Assembly (NCBI GenBank): GCA_963576785.1
Contig: OY756148.1
Location: 868,001 to 932,000, forward strand
Direction of reading: 5' to 3'
Origin: Chlorophyllum brunneum
Lineage: Eukaryota > Basidiomycota > Agaricomycetes > Agaricales > Agaricaceae
DNA: 64,000 bases
The translations under genes were made by a program, and so were the position numbers. Shown one piece after another: positions 31,298 through 41,559 of this stretch; within the stretch, counting starts at the first letter, position 1, and the number at the start of each line of letters is the position of its first letter. Below the pieces are notes generated by a model, which saw only the letters and a list, made by a program, of their open reading frames with translations, had not been told where the DNA came from and did not search any database.

Positions 31298-33760
31298 AAC
31301 AGAAGACAACACACAGCCAGGGAATGTCCCTGACCAGAATGTACGGATGGGTCAAGAGCTCACTTGGCAGAACCAATCAAGTCCGTAAAGACCACAATAT
31401 GTACAGCCTCAGAAACTGCTGCAGCAGTTCCCAGGGCCATATGGATGGTGAAAAGTTCAGCATCTGGGGCTGTAACTTTGCCAGCTGGGTGACAAAAAAC
31501 CCAAGTACCTCCAATGGGTCTTAGGGCATAGCGGAGTATCACCGGTATGGGGAGCATACCCCAAATCCAGCAGCGGGTTGTCATCTTCCCATTTACAGGA
31601 GAAATGAAAAACTTCAGACTTGTCATGCTTGACGGCAAGCCCAAACAACATAGTCAGGTGATATATAATCTGGTATGCCTGCTTAAGGCATACCAAATTA
31701 GGATCCCAGGTTTTAGCCTGGGCAATGACCAGGCCATTGTCAACATATGAGAGTAGAGTACTCCCAAGCGCGAACGCCTCCCTGTTATAAAGCTTCATGA
31801 AGGGGGCAAGATAAAGGCTGGAGAGGACAGGAGAGAGCGACGAGCCCTAACCTACCCCAACGTCCGCCTGTCTGAGATCAGACTTGTGGTCCCCCCACAC
31901 ATACTGCATAGAGTGGCCAACTAAATAAGAGGCAAAGAATCTACCCACACAGGGGTCAAATCCTTGCTTCTGTAAAATTGCCAACAACATAGAGTGGTTG
32001 AGCGAAGGAAAGAACTGAGCAATGTCAAAAGCAACAATGCTAGTCTTGAGGCCCTTGGCCCACTCTGCATGAATGATGTGGGTTAGGAGCATCCCAGCAT
32101 CATCAGTGGACCTCTGATGGATACCACCAAGCTGATTTGGATGAAAAACTCCATGTTTGACCAAGTCAAACTGGAGGTGATTCGAGATCATTTTCTCAAT
32201 AAGCTTGCCAAAGGTGTTCAGGAGCACAATGGGCCTAAATGCCTTGGGCATTGAGTAGAATGGCTTGCCCGGCTTCGGTATGATAACCAACAAGCTCTTC
32301 TTGAAATGGGATGGCCAATGACCTACATGCATGTAGGCATTAGGTATTCCAATGAATAGCCAAAGGACATTGGGGTCCTCAGTGATCTCTTTGAGGTGGG
32401 TCCATGTTACATGGTCTGGCCCCAGGGCAGACACACCCGAGCAAGTGCTCAGGGCATCCATTAGCTCTAAGGCTGAGAAATGGACCCACTCCCTAGCCGG
32501 AAGACTTGGCAGTGGATCAAGAACAGAAATATCCACAGCTCGGCCAGAAGCTGAGTTGTAGGTATTGTGGAGTGCATCCCAGAGATCTGGGAGCATGTGA
32601 CATGGCTCTCCATTGTACTGGATAGCCTCGCAGGGTAGAAGCTTCCACTTCTAGACCTACTCCATAAGGTCCCACAGTTGCTTGTTAGAAGAAGCAATCG
32701 CCTTGATGCGAGCATCAAAGAAGTTGCATTTAGTATGCTTCTTAGCACGTCTAAAGTTAGAGTAGTCATTGTGAGAACAAGTCTCACAATATCTCCCGAA
32801 GGTTTCATGGCATTCCTGGTTCTACCAGGGCTTAGAGTGGCAAGTGATCATGCCATGATGTCTACTGTATGGGCTTCCCACACAGTGGAGAAGGCCTCTG
32901 CCATGGCATGAACAGCAGCTTCAACCTCATCAGTGGTAGAAGGTTCTGGAAGTCTAGCTACTTCATGGAGGTCCCAGATAACATCAGTGAGGAAGAGCAC
33001 TATCTCTTCGCCACCATCATGTGGCAGGCTTTTCCTGTGAGTCTCCACTATCGTGGGTGTGACTGGAAGCACCAGAACTAATGGAATGTGGTCTGATGGA
33101 CCCCTAAGGGAGTAATCCAACCTAGGTCTATGGGAAATAGACAGGTCTGATGGAACGAATGAAAGATCAATGACCAAAGGTCAAAGATCCTCGTTGTGTG
33201 GAATGTGAGTAGGCCCAGGCTCAACCGGAAGGGCGAGGTCTAGACTGATGTCTGTCCCAATGGAGATCAGAGACTGCAAGGTACCCGAGTGGGAGCCATA
33301 GTTAGGGTCCCAAAGCTCAGAATGGCAATTGAAATCACTGCCCATATAGATGTGCCTAGGCAATGTAGCAGACTGGTCCAAAAGGAACCAAATTGCTGTG
33401 TGCTCTGAATCAGAGTAAACATTCATGAGATTCAGGGTCTCACCCCCCAAAAAGAGAGAGAGAACCATGATATCACAGTGATTGATGAGATCCGTCTGAT
33501 AGGATGGTCTCAGAGAAGCCAACTGGTTATGGACAAATGTCATAACTCATGGGTCAGAGCCAGGCTCTGGGGCACAAACCATGCACAGCCACTTGGGGTG
33601 CTTGGGGGTGCCAATAACATCATCCCCCTCGACAGAAGTTGTGGAGGGAGCAGATCTGATGAACCACCAGAGAGGTTCTTGAATAAAGAGAATATCAAAG
33701 TGATCTTTGAGATCCTCAAGTAGAGTATCCACTAAATCATAATTCTTATTACAATTCTGT
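31298..33760 (-). pseudogene. LINE-1c ORF2: endonuclease, RT, part of RNase H
   Basis: Endonuclease (32848-33735): ILFIQEPLWWF near 33680, MGSDFNCHSELWDPN near 33330, GPSDHIPLV near 33100. RT (31500-32600): AFRPIVLLNTFGK near 32230, motif A FDIAQFFPSLNH near 32000, motif B LGGIHQRSTDDAG near 32110, motif C YVDNGLVIAQ near 31730, where the second Asp is Asn. After THWRYLGF the thumb is deleted and RNase H starts at HPAGKVTAPDAELF. TGA/TAG codons near 33545, 33180 and 31846 stop the frame. Confidence 0.85.
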
Positions 33761-33769
33761 TGATATACA

Positions 33770-35775
33770 CGGATATTTCATAGTTCTAAAGGTTGCCTAT
33801 TCATTGGCAAGCTGTAGAATACGAGGGTTAGTGAGGGGAGATTGCCGTTGCAGATGGTTATTACTTACCTTGCAATAGAACTTCTTGATTTTCTCGGGTT
33901 CAAACCAAGTATCAAAAAATTTGCACTTCTTCGAGGTTGTATGGTGTGGACCTCAACAGTTGAGACAATGCAGCATATGAGGACAAGGCTCATCTGCCGG
34001 TGTGGGGGGAATGGGGGGCTGCATGCTGAAATTACCCTTGCAGCAACCACAGAGAGTTTGGTGATGCTCCTCGCAATGAGGACCACCATAGGTCAGGCAT
34101 TTCAAGGCCTGTGCCTTGCAGAATTGAATGGGGTGACCCCAGTGGAAGCAACGCTTACACAGAGACACCCCAGGAGAGGCTGCGGATGGCCTGATAGGAC
34201 AGGCATATCCACCAATATGGAGTGACTTCCGGAGGAGGAGGTTCACCCATTGACCCTTCTGCGAGTCATGAATATTGAAGTAAACTGTGGTGGTATCAGA
34301 TGCCTCGGAGTTCCTTGAAATACAGGGAGGTCCCATTAATGTGAACAGGTCAGAAAACACAGTGCGTTTCATGATCTGCTCGATCTCAAACAAGGACCAG
34401 CGAGTCTTGCCAATCCTGAAGTAGGGGACGTCAATGACCTTGAGATAGGACTTTGACTGGGGAAGGCCAACTGTAAAAACAGTTCCCTGAGGGACGGCCT
34501 TTGAAATCCACGTCTTGGCAATCTCAAGGTCAGCAGGAGTGGGGACAGTGTTAGTACACAGAGTGAAACCCCCATACTCAGCAGAGGTAGACTCTACTCG
34601 AATGTGGAGGCATGAGTCCACGAAACTATGGTTAACCATGGTTTCAAGGTGGAAAGAGGAGACTTTGGGGGTGGCCTTGAAGTCAACGATAATCTGGCAC
34701 CATGAGGGGCCAGCGGTGGTCATCCTAGGCCTTTTCTTTTAGAGGCTTTGGACCTGGGAGGAGAGGCTTGCTCACCCATGGCAAGAATCCTGTCCAGAGG
34801 AAGTGAAGGGAACATCTGTGCAAGCTGCACAACAGTCTCTGACGCCGTAGTCACCTTCCCCCTTCCTTTTGGTTGGAGGACAGGCTCCTTGGCCACTGCA
34901 GAGAACGTTCTCTTGTTCCCTGCCTTGGTGGCTGGAGTAGATGGGGCAGGAGGAGCCACCGGCTTGCACTGGTAGATCCCCTTGCCCACAAGAGGAGATG
35001 GTCCAACCCCAGCAGGGCAAGGACCACTTGAGGGTCCCTCTGGACCAGGCATTGGAATGTCTGGATCCTGGGGGGAAGGCCCAGCCAGGGGAGGCCGGGG
35101 GACAGCTCGAGCCCTTGGTACTGGAGGAGTATGAGGGGCAGGAGGAGGAGGAGTGGGAGTGGCTACCAATGGTAGGCATCCCAAAGCCAAGTTCAACAGT
35201 GGACTATCCACTGTCATCAATAGCCTTACACAATCGGATGATCAATCATGCAAGGGGGTAGACCAAGTTACCCAGGAGGGTAGTCCAGTCAATGTTCTCC
35301 ACTGTCTTGTTAAGAAAGGTTGAGATGAGGTCCAGAGAGTCCGAGGCCACTTTGAGGTCTCCTGCAACACTTTCAACAGTGTTAAGAAGATGACAGGAGT
35401 ATAGGGATGAGGAGCTGGTGGAAGAGGGTGCAGGGCTAGGTATGCTGGGGGTAGGGCCCTGAGGGGGAGTTCTGGGATCTTCTTTGAACCCAGCAAACTT
35501 GTCAAAATCCTCCACAGTGGGCCCAGGTGATGGTGAGGTAGTGTATGAAGGGGTACATGAACCCCTCCTTCTGGTGGGAGTTCGAAGGATGTCCAGCAGT
35601 CCTCTAGTATGACTAGATTTGTGTGGATGGGGGGTGGGTCCTGATGAGGAGGCCCGAATGGTGTCAAGGGTGTCAGGGGACTCGGGGACATGGTGCCCAG
35701 TCCCCCCACTGAATGGAGGTTGTGATGACATGTGGAGAGGCCGCGGGTGTGTTTCTAGGGGGCTAGGACACCGAA
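33770..35775 (-). pseudogene. LINE-1c ORF1
   Basis: The 5' block (35246-35775) is Pro/Ser-rich (SSQPPFSGGTGHH; PSIPSPAPSSTSSSS) and ends in a helical segment. The middle block (34740-35220) is also Pro-rich and basic. The third block (33953-34723) holds the conserved fold (GTVFTVGLPQSKSYLK) and knuckles: CKRCFHWGHPIQFC is intact, while the next, CLTYGGPHCEEHH, has Tyr for its second Cys. Frameshifts separate the blocks. The function, by family, is binding the LINE RNA. Confidence 0.75.
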
Positions 35776-36968
35776 ACAAGCAAGTATGATGACTTTGATG
35801 GTGAGGATGAGTTGTTTATGCTTGTTTACTGGTGGAAGTACCAAATTAAGAAGCATCGGCACATATCATCTTAAGACCCCCATCTTTTTTTTTTTTTTTA
35901 AAATCAATGTGTTTAAGGTGGTGCACGATCGCAGTCCACCTGTATCTACTATGACATATAGGCTACAAAAAGGGTAGTATATGAAGATGGGCTCTCCCCT
36001 GGCCAAGCTAGACTGCTGACAGGCAGTCTGGGTGAATGGTCATGGAAACACGCATGAATGCACGAATCCTAGACCAAATATGCAAGCGATCCCTAGCCTC
36101 CCCTCCCTAGGAAGAGTATGCATCAATTCGCAATTAGCTCCTACACATGCCATAGATGTGGGGAGCTAGCAGGGGCCACGTTGCGTTATCCAACTCCTGT
36201 AGGCAGTCTGTTGGTCTTGAATACAAATGCAGCAGGGTTGCACCCAAGAAAAGATACCAGCTGGTCAATAGAGACCGGCAGGCCACGATGTCTCTTGTAC
36301 AATGGACAAGAGCACAAGATATGAGTGCGGGTCTCCAAAGGAGCCCCACACTCGCAGCCAACAGGCTCTAGAGGATGGAACTGGGAGCGGTACTCGCCAG
36401 TCAGTCAGTGCATGCCCAAGAATGGCACAGTTCACCCTCGTTGCAATGGACTGAGAGGGAAAGGAAAGAAGCCAAGAACCTCCATGGAGGTACATTGGCT
36501 GTAGAACCTTGTTCTTGCTATCCTTGAGAACAAGGAAGTTCGAACCCCGATAAGAGGAGTCCTGGAAGGTAACCTTCTGGGCCTTCTGAACAGTTGCTAC
36601 ATTAACCTTATGCAGCACGTCAATAGATGTTGCTGGACTGCATCCGGTGGCAACCTGAAGATCAGTGGCAAATAAATGCACATCCTGATGAATAGACCAT
36701 TTTGCTAAAGATGGAATGGACCAGAAGGTGAGGGAACGGTCAGGATGATCCCTGAACCACTCCAACAGAAGATAACACACAGCCAGGGAATGCCCCTGGC
36801 CAGAATGTATGGACGGGTCAAGAGCTTGCTTGGCAGAACCAATCAAGTCTGTAAAGACCGTGATATGTACAGCCTCAAAAACTGCCACCACAGTTCCCAA
36901 AGCCATACAAATGTCAAGACCCCCATCTCTGGGCTGCTAGGAGTTTGCCTGTAAGGGACTCTGTGTAC
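35776..36968 (+). other. Unidentified coding-like fragment interrupted by LINE-1d
   Basis: The stretch 35776-35872 joined to 36929-36968 across the LINE-1d insertion reads on the plus strand as about 50 codons with one TAA: SKYDDFDGEDELFMLVYWWK near the start, later DPHLWAARSLPVRDSVYR. It belongs to none of the LINE or LTR families here. It may be the N-terminus of a host gene or of another transposon; I cannot assign it. Confidence 0.35.
35886..36915 (-). mobile_element. LINE-1d, 5'-truncated
   Basis: Poly(T) at 35886-35899, LINE-1 3' UTR (to about 36130), then the RNase H C-terminal half on the minus strand (36134-36906). It is flanked by a perfect 13 bp TSD AAGACCCCCATCT (35873-35885 and 36916-36928). 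Landmarks: VFTDLIGSAKQAL near 36840, FQDSSYRGSNFLVLKDS near 36560. A frameshift near 36370-36400 separates the Cys tail (36134-36361). Confidence 0.9.
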
Positions 36969-37495
36969 AGGCCAACTGGCAAGTACCACTCCCGGTTCCA
37001 TTCCTTAAAGCCTATTGGCTGCAAGTGTGGGGCTCCTCTGGAGACTCACACTCATATCTTATACTCTTGTCCGTTGTACAAGAGATGTTGTGGCCTGCCA
37101 GTCTCTGTTGACCAGCTAGTAGATTTCCTTAGGTGCAACCCCTCAGCGTTTGTGTTCAAGTCCAACATACCACTTGTGGGAGTTGGATAATGCAATGTGG
37201 CCCCTGCTAGCTTCCCACATCTCTGATGTGTGTAGAAGTTAATTGCAAATTGATGCATACTCTCCCTAGGGAGGGGAGGCTAGGGGTCGCTCATTATTCT
37301 GGTCTAGGATTCGCGCGTCTATGTGCGTTTCTGCGACTGCTCACCCAGACCATCTGTCGGTGGTCTAGTTTGGCCAGGGGAGAGCCTATGTTTGTAAACT
37401 ACCCTTTGTACTCTGCATGTTATAGTAGATACAGGTGGACTGCAATTGTGCACCACCTTAAACATGTTGAATTAAAAAAAAAAAAAAAAAAAAAA
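36969..37495 (+). mobile_element. LINE-1e, short 5'-truncated copy
   Basis: Only the last part of ORF2 and the 3' UTR remain. PTGKYHSRFH, then a Cys/His tail CKCGAPLETHTHILYSC near 37035, ending IPLVGVG and a stop near 37190. The 3' UTR matches LINE-1f, and poly(A) runs 37474-37495. The left flank is the unidentified fragment. No matching TSD was found at the right flank, which is LINE-3a. Confidence 0.85.
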
Positions 37496-39620
37496 GGAGG
37501 AGTTACCAAGCATCCCCATCACTTTCACAGTGGAGAGGGCCTTGGTAGAGAAGTGTCAAACATACTCCTGAAAATTCAGGGCATGATCAAAGTAAAAGCC
37601 CAGATACCTCCAATAGGTCTTAGGGTGAAGAGGAGTGTCCCCTGTGAACAGACTGAAGCCCAAGTCAAGGGGGGGATTCACATCTCCAGGCTTCCTGGAA
37701 AGTGGAAAAGCTCGGACTTATCATGCTCCATGACAAGCATGAATGCTACAAAAAGGTTGAAGAGGATAGTGTATGCCCCCTTGAGGGTATCCAAGTTCTC
37801 ATCCCAGGTCTTAGCCTGGGCGACAATGGTACTGTCATTGACATACAATAACAGAGTACTCCCAGAGGAAGTAATCCATAAATCAAAAACCTTCATAAGA
37901 GGGGCAATATAGAGGCCAGAGAGGATAGGGGACAGGGTAGAGCCCTGTCCAATGCCTATATCTGCACCCCAAGAATCAGAGGAGAAGCCATTCCACATGT
38001 AAATAGTAGAGTGGCCCACCAAATATGAAGCAAAAAAGGTCCTGAATACCTTTGGAGTAGAATAGGAGAGCTTCCCCAGTTTCAGAATAATAACTGAAAG
38101 TGACTCCTTGAAGCTGTGGGACCAGTGACCCACTATGAGGTAGGCATTGGCCAGGCACAGGAACACCACCAAACAATCTTCATTGATGACAATATATTTG
38201 AGGTGGGACCATGTAACATGGTTTGGCCCCAGGGAGGACATATTAGAGCAGGAGGACAAAGCCTCTGTAAGCTCCAGCACCAAAAAAAGGGCCCACTCCC
38301 TGACTGGAAGGTCAGGGAGGGGGTCTAGGACAGATGTATCACACTGCCAATCAGCAGCAGAGTTGTATGTCATATGGAGGGCATCCCAAAGGGAGTCTAT
38401 ACCATGACAAGGCTGTCTGTTAAACTGGATAGCCTTGTAGGGGGGTAACTTGTGCACCTTGACCCACTCCATAAGGTCCCAGGGTCGCTTGTTAGTAGAA
38501 GCGATTTCTTCAATCTTAGAATCAAAGAATTGTCATTTGGCAGCTGTACAAGCACACCTGAAGTCCCCCCAGTCACCATGACTACGAGAGCCCTGATATC
38601 TGGAGAAGGATGTAGAACATGCCTCATCCCACCAGGGACAAGTGTGACAAGTAATCCGGATCTCCTTCAAGTGGTGGGTCCACACATTGGAGAAGGCTTC
38701 AGCCACAGCCAGTGCCAAGGTATCCACTTGTTCCGGAGAATCCAGGGAGGGACAATTGCAAAGATCAGTCACCTCCTCAATGACGTGTCCCAAGAAGGCC
38801 TCCTCTTCATCAGAGCCCTTTGGAAGGACAGATTTGATGATCCCAATGTCAATGGAAGTGATGGAAAGGGTAACAGTCAATGGAACATGATCCGAAGTAC
38901 CCTGAAGAGATAAATCCTGATAAGGAAAAGTCCTTGATGCATCAGGAGAAGAGATGAACACTAGATCAATCACCAATGGGCAAAGATCTGGGTTGTGGGA
39001 AGTAAACATTGGACCTGGGTTGGTTGGCATAACCAAATCGAGACCAAGATTGCAACTTATTTCCATGAGTTTATGTGCTGTTATTCGATAGTGCAGAACC
39101 TCAGGGTCCCACTCCAAAGAATGACAGTTGAAATCCCCACTCATAAAGTCAAATAGGGGAAGAGCATCAACCTTCCCATGAAGGAAGTTGATGGCAGTGT
39201 GCTAATCATCTGAGTAGATGTTCAAGAAGTTATATGCTTTTGCATTGGTAAAGAACATCAATGCAAGAATATCAGGGTAATCAATGAGATCCCTCCTCAT
39301 TGATGGCCTTAGACATTGCAACTGAGTGTGAACATAAGTCATCACTTGGGGTGGGGACCCCTGGGTAGGGGGATGCATCACCATGAGCCAGTCAGGGTGC
39401 TTAGGTGCACCAGTAATGTTGTCCCCTTCCACATCAGTGGTTGAGGGTGCAGAGGATGAACCTCCAAGGAGATTCTTGGAAAAAGAGAATATCAAAGTCA
39501 TTCTTTAATTTCTTGAGCAGTGTATCAACATAAACATATGATTTTGCAATGTTAAAACTAAAAACCCTAATGCTCTCCAGATGGTCCAGGTTGTTCCTAG
39601 ACATAAGGGGGGTTATGAGG
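37496..39620 (-). pseudogene. LINE-3a ORF2: endonuclease and internally deleted RT
   Basis: Endonuclease: ILFFQESPWRF near 39480, SGDFNCHSLEWDPE near 39130, LQGTSDHVPLTV near 38890. The RT keeps SSLGPNHVTWSHLKYI near 38230 and GQGSTLSPILSGLYIAPL near 37920. However, PKVFRTFFASYLV near 38040 shows a deletion that removed palm motifs A and B, present in LINE-3e as FDIAQFFPSLNH and LGGICQHSTEDA. Motif C reads YVNDSTIVAQ near 37840 instead of YVDD. A TGA lies near 38533 and another break near 39200. Confidence 0.8.
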
Positions 39621-39645
39621 GGGGATGGGAGAGCAACAACGTCTG

Positions 39646-40150
39646 TCATGCACCTCTCAATAATGGGCTGTCAACCAGGCCTGGTTTGTTTGTGATTCCA
39701 GAAAGTGCACTTTCTGGAATTGGCAGGGTGCTCCTTCTTGCAGTTACGGCAATGAGGAGGGTGAGGGCATGGTTGACCAGTTGGGGTAGCAGGAACCGGA
39801 GGCGTAGTCTTTGGTTGCCCTTTACAACATAGTGCAAATGTGCAGTGGTTGGCACGAGAGTGCGCACCACCACAGCCGGGACATGCAGGGCCATCGGCCT
39901 TGTACCAGGAAGAGGCATGGCCCCACTTGTAACAGCAGGTACACAATGACTCATTGCAGTGGGGGTTAGCAGAGAGTATAATGCACTGCTTATTCCCAAA
40001 CATGATCTTCTTATTCAGAAGACCAAGAGCACAAGTACCTCTCATGGAGTTCCAGATGTTGAAGAATGCCATACAGAAGTTGGACATCTTGGAGTTGTGT
40101 ACCAGTCAATCGCTTCTTTTCCTGGAACTTCCACCTGTTGATCACGTAAT
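39646..40150 (-). pseudogene. LINE-3a ORF1 C-terminal zinc-knuckle region
   Basis: The frame at 39671-40087 encodes FFNIWNSMRGTCALGLLNKK followed by Cys/His motifs: CTCCYKWGHASSWY (last Cys is Tyr), CPGCGGAHSRANHC, CRNCKKEHPANSRKC. It ends WNHKQTRPG and a stop before the endonuclease. The upstream part is lost at the junction near 40150. Confidence 0.75.
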
Positions 40151-40232
40151 CACCTCTTCGTCAACACTCTTAACATTCTACACATCCAAGACAGTGAGCA
40201 CTCTTAGCATGGACTTCCGTATGGGCCCCTAG
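40151..40232. other. Short spacer left of Gypsy-A2
   Basis: About 80 bp with no similarity to the families here and no gene. Its last five bases (CCTAG) do not match the five bases right of Gypsy-A2 (GATCC), so no TSD is present. Confidence 0.5.
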
Positions 40233-40525
40233 TATTACAACCTTAGTCTGAGACTCAGGTTGCAAGTCTTTGGATAAAGACAAGGAAGTAGAGAAGAGAG
40301 TAAGGGATGATACAATTGGTAAAGTATAAGGAATACATCAAGTATTACTACACTTTATATACTAGTGGTATGAGCTAAGAATAAAGGAGCAGAGTAAAGG
40401 AGTCATAGGGAACAAGTAGAACGAGTCAGTAAGAGTACAGCCATAAGGGGTGAAACAGATATGTAGGAATGATAAATGTGACGGGTGCATGATAGAAATG
40501 TACTGTCTATCTATAGTTCATAACA
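40233..40525 (-). repeat. Gypsy-A2 3' LTR
   Basis: 293 bp. The plus-strand start is TATTACAACC where the partner LTR has TGTTACGACC, so even the terminal TG has decayed to TA. The polypurine tract lies at 40526-40539. Confidence 0.92.
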
Positions 40526-40570
40526 ATATCTCCCTTTTTACTTTCATGACCCCATAAAATACTATAGTCT

Positions 40571-41498
40571 ACTTATCATCTTGTTCTTTGTGCAAGGCAT
40601 TGATAAGCTGACATTTGGTAGGACCAATCATTGGGGTTCCTGATTTGTGTCAACATCCAATCCAAAAGGGGGCATGGTCTTGGCCTCCTCTGAAGAGGGC
40701 TATGGTGCATCCTTTGAATGTAGCAGTATCATTTGTTTCGGCTGTGATGAGGTTGTGTATTATCTCCTCCCAGTAGTTTTCTTCGAACTGTCCTCCATCT
40801 TTGAGTGTAAGATAAGATGGGGGCGGATTGAATATCATTGGTTTGGGTGGCGGGTCCATATCAGGCAGTTGTATAAGGAGGTAGTCTACTTCATCTCGTA
40901 TGTCTGGTTCCATTAGATGGTCTGGGACAGATTTGTCGATTCCTTCCATTCCTTCATCCAACCAGTCCTGTTCATCGTCTTTGTGGTAGGGTGGTTTGTT
41001 GGGTAAGGTGGTGGGGATGTATGAGTTGAGATCTATTAGTCTCCATGCAAGTCTGTAGGTGGGATTGTCGCTCGAGTCGGTGAGGTGATTGAGTCTTTCG
41101 CCTGTCATGATTAAGGCACTTTGGATGCATTTCTTTGCATCAGAGTGCACTAGTATGTTGAGGTTGGTGGCTGCTTTGTCTAATAACTCCTTCATGAGTT
41201 CATGTTTCCCAGTTGACATGGCAGCGGGAAGGGCTCTGGTAGTGGTGATGAGTAGAATGTGACTCAGGGCTTTGGCTTGGATTTGGAGGTTGTTGATGGC
41301 ATGTGCGATGTATGTGAGTCCTTTGGTTGTGGCGGTATAATGCTCAATTTGATCTTTGGTGGACTGAGCATCGAGGAGGTTGTTAAGTTCTTGTTTGAAT
41401 TCTGTGTCGTTGGCTGGGAAGGGGGTGGGCTTGCATTTGGTGTGCATGGTGTGTTGTGAAGGTAATCGGCGAAGTTTATGGTGCAATGGATACAGCAT
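40571..41498 (-). pseudogene. Gypsy-A2 ORF3 in the env position
   Basis: Open for 282 codons from 41498 to a TGA at 40650, and then, as in Gypsy-A1, about 26 more codons to EQDDK. The TGA replaces CGA of Gypsy-A1, a CpG transition, so the unmutated ORF had about 310 codons. The Trp at the Gypsy-A1 stop is present (YRLAWRLIDLNS). The product has no membrane segment or known catalytic motif. Acidic and Pro-rich patches (PDMDPPPKP) are conserved. The frame is open upstream to the G8 tract at the end of pol, so a fusion by slippage is possible. Confidence 0.75.
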
Positions 41499-41559
41499 GA
41501 GGTGCGTCGAGTGTAGTGATCTCTTGTAACATGGGGTTTGTTGTTCATAATTGTTGCTT

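Larger units (their letters stand above)
29278..35775 (-). mobile_element. LINE-1c, nearly complete LINE with LINE-2b nested
   Basis: Minus-strand order from 35775: ORF1, endonuclease, RT, RNase H, truncated at 29278 before the Cys/His tail and 3' UTR. LINE-2b (29544-31282) is inserted in the RNase H with the TSD TCCCTGAACCATTCC (29529-29543 and 31283-31297). An internal deletion joins the RT motif THWRYLGF directly to the RNase H near 31495. It is the best template for the LINE-1 5' half in this window. Confidence 0.88.
37496..40150 (-). mobile_element. LINE-3a, truncated at both ends
   Basis: A third LINE family on the minus strand: ORF1 C-terminus (39646-40150), endonuclease (38533-39620) and RT (37496-38472). 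RNase H and the 3' tail are missing at the left, where LINE-1e poly(A) abuts. Homology fades near 40150. It matches LINE-3c and LINE-3e. Confidence 0.8.
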
